Assembly (NCBI RefSeq): GCF_000813745.1
Contig: NZ_JWLC01000024.1
Span: 39,818 to 103,817 of the forward strand
DNA from: Leisingera sp. ANG-M1
GTDB taxonomy: Bacteria > Pseudomonadota > Alphaproteobacteria > Rhodobacterales > Rhodobacteraceae
Length of the DNA stretch: 64,000 nucleotides
Reading direction: 5' to 3'
Part shown: positions 59,189-64,000 of the stretch, piece by piece
Layout of the letters: every line of letters starts with the position of its first letter
Numbering within the stretch: position 1 is the stretch's first letter
Notes under the pieces: generated by a model
The model's input: the letters and a program-made list of their open reading frames with translations, nothing else
Databases searched by the model: none
What the model was told of the DNA's origin: nothing
Program-made: the position numbers and the translations under genes

Positions 59189-61606
59189 ATGCCTGAACAG
59201 CGCAATATTGTTATTATCGGCGGCGGGGTGATCGGCCTCAGCCTCGCCTATCATCTGGCCAAGAAAGGGGCCGAGGACATTCTGCTTCTGGAGCGGAACC
59301 AGATGACCTCGGGCACCACCTGGCATGCGGCCGGGATCGTGGGACCGCTGCGCAGCACTTTCAACATGACCAAACTGGCGAGCAAAGCACTGCAGACCTT
59401 TCCGGAGCTGGAACGGGAGACCGGGCTGGCGACCGGGTATCAGCAGACCACCGGCTATTGGATCGCACGGCGCCCAGAACGGATGGACGAGCTGCACCGG
59501 ATCCACGCGATGGCGGAATTCACGGGCATGACGCCGGAAATGCTCTCCGGCGACGAGGTTGCCGCCCGGGTACCCGGCATCAGTGCCGAGGGCATCCATG
59601 GCGCGCTGACGCTGAAGGAGGACGGGCAGGTTAATCCGGTGGACCTGGCTATGGCTTATGCCAAGGGCGCCCGCAGCCGGGGGGTGGAAATCCGTGAGGG
59701 GGTCAGCGTGGCGCGACTGCTGCAGGAGGAGGGCCGGGTGACCGGGGTGGAATTGGCGGACGGGACGCAGATTTTGGCCAATCAGGTGGCGCTCTGCGCC
59801 GGCGCCTGGTCCAAGAAACTGGCCGATGAGGCCGGCGTGGTGCTGCCGCAGCATTCGGTCAAGCACATGTACGTGGTGACCGAACCGATTGAGGGCTTCC
59901 CCAAGCCTTTCCCGGTATTCCGAGACATGGAAACCCATGTTTATATGAAGGGCGACGCGGGCAAGTTGCTGGTGGGCTGGTTCGAGATGGATGCCAAGCC
60001 CTGGGATCCGCACGGGGCCGAGGGCGACCGGCCGTTTCTGGAGATGGAAGATGACTGGGAGCAGGCGGAGCCCTTTATCGAGGCGGCGCTCACTATGTAT
60101 CCGGGACTGGAGAGCGCGGGCATTCAGCACTTCCTAAACGGGCCGGAAAGCTTTACCGCCGACAGCCGCCCCTTGGCGGGGGAGACACCGGAGCTGCAGA
60201 ATCTGTTTGTGGCAACCGGGCTGAACTCGGTGGGAATCATGTCCTCGGCTGGGGTGGGGGATGCGCTGGCCGATTGGATGATCAGCGGCGAGGCACCCAG
60301 CGACCTGTGGGACATCGACATCCTGCGCTGCGATCCGCTGCAGTCGGGCGAGACTTTCATGGAAGACAAGATGCGCGAGGCCGTGGGCAACAACTTTGCC
60401 ATGCACTGGCCGTTCAAACAGCCCATTTCGGGCCGTAACCTGCGCCTGTCGGCATTGCATGAACAACTGGACCAGGCCGGGGCGGTTTGGGGCGTCGGCG
60501 GCGCCTGGGAGCGCACCCGCTGGTTTGCGCAGGATGAGGCGGAGAAAGCGCTGCCCTATTCCGTGGGTCCGCAAAGCTGGCAGCATGTGGCGGACCGCGA
60601 GGCGCAGGAGATGGCGGCGGATGTGTCGCTGATCGACCTTTCGATGTTCACCAAGATTGATGTGGCGGGGCCAGATGCGCTGGCTTTGCTGCAATGGGTC
60701 AGCACGGCCGATATGGATGCGGCCGAGGGCCGTGCAGTCTATACCGCCTGGCTGAACCAGCGTGGAGGCGTGGAGGCGGATCTGACCGTGACCCGCTTGG
60801 GTGCCGACAGCTTCCGGGTGACTTCCGGCGCTGCGACCCGGCGCAAGGATCTGTACTGGCTGCAGAAGCAGGCACGCCTCAAAGGGTTTGACGTGGCGCT
60901 GACGGATGTGACCGAGGCGGAAGCCGTGATCGGGGTGATGGGGCCGCGCTCGCGGGCCCTGCTGCAGAAACTGTCCGGCGATGGCTGGGAGGCGTTTCCT
61001 TTCTCTACGGCCCGCCCGGTCACTGTGGGGGGCATCGAGGCCAGCGCCACGCGGATCAGCTTTGTTGGCGAGCTGGGCTGGGAGGTCTCGGTGCCATCCG
61101 CGCAGGCGCCGGCGCTGTTTGATGTTCTGCGGGCTGAAGGCGCAGGGCTGCTTGGGATCCACGCCTTTGACGGTTGCCGGATCGAGAAGGGGTTCAAGCA
61201 TTGGGGCCACGACCTGGGGCCGGACATCTCGCCGCTGGAGGCGGGGATCGGTTTTGCGGTCAATTGGACCAAAGGCGATTTCCTGGGCCGCACCGCATTG
61301 GTGAAGCAGAAAGAGGACGGCCTCACCCGCCGCCAGATCCTGCTGGAGGTGGAAGGCGAGGCGCTGCTGCTGCATGACGAGCCAGTATGGGAAGGCGGGC
61401 GACGGGTTGGACTGACCTCCTCTGGCGCCAAGGGGCCGCGCACCGGCAAAAACCTCTGCTTTGCTATTGTGGCGATTGCTCCGGGTGAGAGCCTGGCCGA
61501 AACCCGCGCCCGCAGTTTCGAAGTCGAAGTGGCGGACCGGCGGTATAAGGCGGCGGTGCTGGCGCGTGCGCCCTATGATCCGGACGGCAGCAGGATGAAG
61601 GGTTGA
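59189..61606 (+). CDS. DMGDH/sarcosine dehydrogenase-type FAD - GcvT fusion protein
   Basis: An 805-residue enzyme with the layout of dimethylglycine and sarcosine dehydrogenases: FAD/DAO domain (NIVIIGGGVIGLSLAYHLAK at residues 6-25), the TTWHAAG motif whose His46 is the site of covalent flavin attachment in DMGDH, an FAO-M linker domain near 370-425, then GcvT N- and C-domains (430-800; ending with an IEKGFKHWGHDLGPDI segment typical of the family). It would oxidise an N-methyl group and pass the methylene to tetrahydrofolate. GGAGG precedes the ATG. Flanked by a LysR gene and a GlxA/GbdR-type AraC gene. The exact amine is unproven. Confidence 0.9.
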   Translation: MPEQRNIVIIGGGVIGLSLAYHLAKKGAEDILLLERNQMTSGTTWHAAGIVGPLRSTFNMTKLASKALQTFPELERETGLATGYQQTTGYWIARRPERMDELHRIHAMAEFTGMTPEMLSGDEVAARVPGISAEGIHGALTLKEDGQVNPVDLAMAYAKGARSRGVEIREGVSVARLLQEEGRVTGVELADGTQILANQVALCAGAWSKKLADEAGVVLPQHSVKHMYVVTEPIEGFPKPFPVFRDMETHVYMKGDAGKLLVGWFEMDAKPWDPHGAEGDRPFLEMEDDWEQAEPFIEAALTMYPGLESAGIQHFLNGPESFTADSRPLAGETPELQNLFVATGLNSVGIMSSAGVGDALADWMISGEAPSDLWDIDILRCDPLQSGETFMEDKMREAVGNNFAMHWPFKQPISGRNLRLSALHEQLDQAGAVWGVGGAWERTRWFAQDEAEKALPYSVGPQSWQHVADREAQEMAADVSLIDLSMFTKIDVAGPDALALLQWVSTADMDAAEGRAVYTAWLNQRGGVEADLTVTRLGADSFRVTSGAATRRKDLYWLQKQARLKGFDVALTDVTEAEAVIGVMGPRSRALLQKLSGDGWEAFPFSTARPVTVGGIEASATRISFVGELGWEVSVPSAQAPALFDVLRAEGAGLLGIHAFDGCRIEKGFKHWGHDLGPDISPLEAGIGFAVNWTKGDFLGRTALVKQKEDGLTRRQILLEVEGEALLLHDEPVWEGGRRVGLTSSGAKGPRTGKNLCFAIVAIAPGESLAETRARSFEVEVADRRYKAAVLARAPYDPDGSRMKG

Positions 61607-61630
61607 GCCGACCGCTGCCCCAAAGAAAAG

Positions 61631-61655
61631 GCCCTCCGGGACAAACCCGGAGGGC
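61631..61655 (-). terminator. Intrinsic terminator between DMGDH-type and AraC genes
   Basis: A ten-base perfect stem GCCCTCCGGG / CCCGGAGGGC, loop ACAAA. On the minus strand CTTTTCTTT follows, so it chiefly ends the AraC message; on the plus strand AAACGG follows. Confidence 0.7.
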
Positions 61656-61742
61656 AAACGGCAGACTGGCGCACCTGCGAGAGGAGAAATCGGCCGGCCT
61701 CGGGCCAGCCGTCAGGAGAGGAGGGTGCGCCGGGTTCCTGCC

Positions 61743-62759
61743 TCAGGCGGCTTTCGACGCGCGGAACGTGACCGGGGTGGCGCCGAAACTGTTGCGGAAG
61801 AGCTTGATGAAAGAGGAGAGCGATTTGAACCCGCAGGCCAGGGCGATCTCGGTGACCGGCATATTCGTGTCCTCGACCAGGCTGCGGCCCAGCTCCAGCC
61901 GCTGCTTGCGGTAGAACCGCACCGGCGAGGTGCCGAGATGCCGCAGGAACATCCGCTCAACCTGGCGCACGGACAGCCCGATGGTGGCAGCGATTTCGTT
62001 CACAGTCAGCGGCTCTTCCATGTTGGCGAGCATCAAGTCGATGGCTTTTTGCAGTTTGACAGGCGCGCCGCGGAAACGGTCGGCAGCAGAACAGGTCTGG
62101 TTCCGGTCGGCGCTGCGGGCTGATTGCAGCAGCAGATAGTTGCGGATCCGCCCCGCCGTCTCCGCCGAGATATTGCCTTCCACCCAGTTCAGAGCAAAGT
62201 CCATCGCGCCCAGCTCGCCCGAGCAGCTGAACAGGTTGCCGTCGCGGACAAAGATCGAATCCTCGAACTCGATATGGGGCAGAGTTTCGCGATTTGCCGG
62301 GATGCGCGACCAATGGTCGGTACCCTTGGTGATATGGCCGGATTGAGCGATCACCCGGATCGCCGCGCCAATTGCGCAGACCGGGGTCGCGGAGGCCCGG
62401 CATTTGCGCACCAGTTCCAGCGCGGCGGCGGCGGCGGCCGCGCTCATCTGTGCGCCGGAACAGATCACATAGACGTCAGGTTTCGGCATGCTGTCCTGCC
62501 GTCCCCTATCTGCCAGAGCGGCGTCCGGCGCCACCAGCACTTTGGAACGCGACCGCACCGGCGTGCCGTCCAGCGTCAGCAGCGAAACATCAACGCAATC
62601 CGACGGCGAAGCGGTCTGCACCGCGTCAAGAACGTCGGTCAGCGAGGTCAGGCTGAGCAGCGAAAACCCCTCGGTCAGCAGGATCGCTGCGTTGAAGTAG
62701 CGGCGGTGACGCCGCTGCAGCAGTGGCTGACTGTCCTGGAAGGCATGAAAGTGAGTCAT
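61743..62759 (-). CDS. AraC-family regulator, GlxA/GbdR-like (DJ-1/PfpI fold plus AraC HTH)
   Basis: A 338-residue regulator. Residues 20-200 form a DJ-1/PfpI-type domain (DVYVICSGAQ near 98, then the CAIGAAIRVIAQSG segment), and residues 240-335 carry the two AraC HTH motifs (a VNEIAATIGLSVRQVERMF segment, then ITEIALACGFKSLSSFIKLFR class). GbdR, which senses glycine betaine and dimethylglycine in Pseudomonas, has this architecture; location beside a DMGDH-type gene makes a similar role plausible. Start at 62759 has AGGA upstream. A terminator lies at 61631-61655. Confidence 0.87.
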   Translation of the reverse strand: MTHFHAFQDSQPLLQRRHRRYFNAAILLTEGFSLLSLTSLTDVLDAVQTASPSDCVDVSLLTLDGTPVRSRSKVLVAPDAALADRGRQDSMPKPDVYVICSGAQMSAAAAAAALELVRKCRASATPVCAIGAAIRVIAQSGHITKGTDHWSRIPANRETLPHIEFEDSIFVRDGNLFSCSGELGAMDFALNWVEGNISAETAGRIRNYLLLQSARSADRNQTCSAADRFRGAPVKLQKAIDLMLANMEEPLTVNEIAATIGLSVRQVERMFLRHLGTSPVRFYRKQRLELGRSLVEDTNMPVTEIALACGFKSLSSFIKLFRNSFGATPVTFRASKAA

Positions 62760-63180
62760 CCGGCTGCTTCCTGTACTGATGTTTCCTGTCCGGGCACGCG
62801 CAGGGTGGCTGCACACTGGCAGCGGCAAGGCCCTGCGCCCATCTTGCGGCAAAGTGGGTTTTTCAAAAGTCCCATTATGAGATCTCCTATAGGCCCATTT
62901 TGATTCCGGTCAAAACCCCTCGGACTTCTCGGCGGTTTTGGCCGGGTTTGTGGTGGTTGCCGCCAAATTTCAGTCATTATCCAACTTTTTTGTTGACCAA
63001 ACCCACACTTTCGAGAATTTTGACCGTCAAGTTGGGATTCGCCGGACCCATGTGTGGAAACGGTCAAATCTCCGGCACACCAGTCAGCCCGGACGATCCG
63101 GGTATCGTTGGGGCCGCAGGCCGGTCAGTTTCTGACCTGCTGCTTCCCTGGCTCAAACCAAAGGGATGGACCCGGGACCG
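62760..63180. other. 421-base intergenic region, divergent promoters
   Basis: No gene recognised. Holds the promoters of the leftward AraC gene and of the rightward phosphatase gene. A+T-richer in 62930-63040. A short inverted repeat TTGAC-C-GTCAA lies at 63020-63030, and TTGACC at 62992-62997 could be a -35, but no good -10 was seen. Confidence 0.45.
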
Positions 63181-63954
63181 ATGCTGATGACACAGGACTA
63201 CGCAGAGCACGCAGTGCGGATTGCGGAGATTGCGGCAGATGCTGCCCGCGGCTATTTCCGCGGCCGCCTCGGGATCGAGTTCAAGGCAGATGAAAGCCCC
63301 GTTACTCAGGCTGACAAAGGGGTCGAGGCAGAAGTGCGCGCCTACCTGGAGCGCAACTTCCCGGATCACGGGATTTTTGGCGAAGAACACGGGTTCGAGG
63401 GCGCGGACAAGGACGACGTCTGGATCATCGACCCGATTGACGGCACCCGCTCGTTCCTGTCCGGCCATCCGCTTTTCGGCTTCCTGCTCGGCTATCTGAA
63501 GGGCGGCGTGCCGCAGGTCGGGGTGATCGGCATGCCTGCCTTGGGCGAGACCTTTCTGGGGGTGCGCGGCAAGGGCACAACGCTGAACGGCGCGCCGGTC
63601 CAGGTCTCGCGGCAGACCCGGTTGGACCAGTCCGTTCTTTATGTCAACGAAGGCGACAAGATCCACCGCGACTATCCGCAGCTGTTTGATCGGCTTATGC
63701 AATCAGGCCAGACCCGGCGGTTTGCCTATGACTGCTATCCCCATGCGCTGCTGGCCGCGGGACATGTCGACGCAGTGATCGACTATGACCTGCAACCCTA
63801 TGATTTCCTGCCGGTTTCCGCGGTGATCGAAGCAGCCGGAGGGGTGATCACCGATTGGGACGGCCAGCCGCTGGGATTGGAGTCCGACGGGCGGGTGATC
63901 TCTGCAGCCACCCCTGAACTGCACGCTGAAATGCTGGCTCTGATCAAAGGATAG
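63181..63954 (+). CDS. Inositol monophosphatase-family phosphatase (histidinol-phosphatase-like)
   Basis: A 257-residue Mg-dependent phosphatase. Landmarks: FKADESPVTQADKGVE near 40, FGEEHG near 68 (metal-binding Glu), WIIDPIDGTRSFLSG near 81-95 (the family's DPIDGT metal site) and a C-terminal IDYDLQPYDFLPVSAVIEAAGG. The arrangement resembles HisN-type histidinol phosphatases as much as inositol or 3'-phosphoadenosine phosphatases, so the substrate is left open. Start uncertain: ATG at 63166, 63181 or 63187. Confidence 0.85.
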   Translation: MLMTQDYAEHAVRIAEIAADAARGYFRGRLGIEFKADESPVTQADKGVEAEVRAYLERNFPDHGIFGEEHGFEGADKDDVWIIDPIDGTRSFLSGHPLFGFLLGYLKGGVPQVGVIGMPALGETFLGVRGKGTTLNGAPVQVSRQTRLDQSVLYVNEGDKIHRDYPQLFDRLMQSGQTRRFAYDCYPHALLAAGHVDAVIDYDLQPYDFLPVSAVIEAAGGVITDWDGQPLGLESDGRVISAATPELHAEMLALIKG

Positions 63955-63958
63955 CGGC

Positions 63959-64000
63959 GTGGCAATCCTCACCTTCCTCATCAGCCTTGCGGGCGCCACA
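63959..64000 (+). CDS. Start of a membrane protein, probable Na/Pi cotransporter (truncated by window)
   Basis: A GTG at 63959, four bases after the phosphatase stop, opens a frame reading MAILTFLISLAGAT to the edge. This N-terminus is like that of bacterial Na/Pi cotransporter II-related proteins. Only 14 codons are visible, so the call is tentative. Confidence 0.4.
   Translation, partial: MAILTFLISLAGAT

Noticed and set aside
1..64000. tRNA, rRNA, riboswitch and CRISPR features
   Set aside because: I looked for the T-loop consensus, conserved rRNA stretches, and regularly spaced direct repeats and found none. A covariance-model scan would be needed to exclude small structured RNAs, especially in 2352-2806 and 62760-63180.

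Overview
The window looks like chromosomal or large-replicon DNA from a marine alphaproteobacterium of the Roseobacter group (Rhodobacteraceae; relatives of Leisingera, Phaeobacter or Ruegeria are the obvious candidates). The basis is high G+C, dense four-base-overlap operons, many LysR/ABC/TRAP uptake-and-catabolism units, and a full set of DMSP-demethylation genes that resemble those characterised in Ruegeria. No rRNA, tRNA, CRISPR array, transposase or integrase was recognised. The species assignment is inference.

Layout. 1-2.4 kb: a periplasmic binding protein gene one base ahead of a membrane GGDEF gene (cut by the left edge). 2.8-4.6 kb: three poorly characterised genes, one an XRE-type regulator with a palindrome in front of it. 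4.8-12.3 kb: the DMSP demethylation block, dmdC-dmdD and dmdB-dmdA, with an AraC and a LysR regulator. 12.6-14.1 kb: an MFS exporter behind a SoxR-type promoter. 14.1-25.4 kb: a TRAP-TAXI transporter with a DadA-like oxidoreductase, an Asp/Glu racemase-family protein and PLP enzymes, divergent from a LysR gene, a ThDP enzyme and a Cys/Met-metabolism PLP enzyme. 25.4-28.3 kb: an unusual three-gene operon (maleate-isomerase-like, sulfotransferase, FrhB-type Fe-S flavoprotein). 28.4-34.2 kb: two convergent LysR genes, a GMC oxidoreductase with an enolase-superfamily dehydratase, and a LacI regulator. 34.3-40.2 kb: a DUF1989-GcvT fusion followed by a betaine-type ABC importer. 40.4-48.6 kb: a Rieske oxygenase and TMADH/StcD-like flavoprotein with a Pot-type ABC importer, divergent from a BetI-like TetR gene. 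48.6-52.5 kb: a putrescine-type binding protein, agmatinase, LuxR and LysR genes. 52.7-58.0 kb: a second Pot-type importer with an FAD amine oxidase. 58.0-62.8 kb: a DMGDH-type FAD/GcvT fusion flanked by LysR and GlxA/GbdR-type regulators. 62.8-64 kb: an inositol-phosphatase-family gene and the start of a probable Na/Pi cotransporter.

Common theme. Much of the window imports methylated onium compounds, amines and amino acids and strips them. Three separate enzymes carry a GcvT-type folate-binding domain (DmdA, the DUF1989 fusion, the DMGDH-like protein), and a Rieske plus TMADH-like pair offers an oxidative N-demethylation route. Most importers sit beside the enzyme likely to use the imported compound, and each unit has its own regulator, often with an inverted repeat in the adjoining divergent promoter. 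Substrates other than DMSP/MMPA are inferred, not shown.
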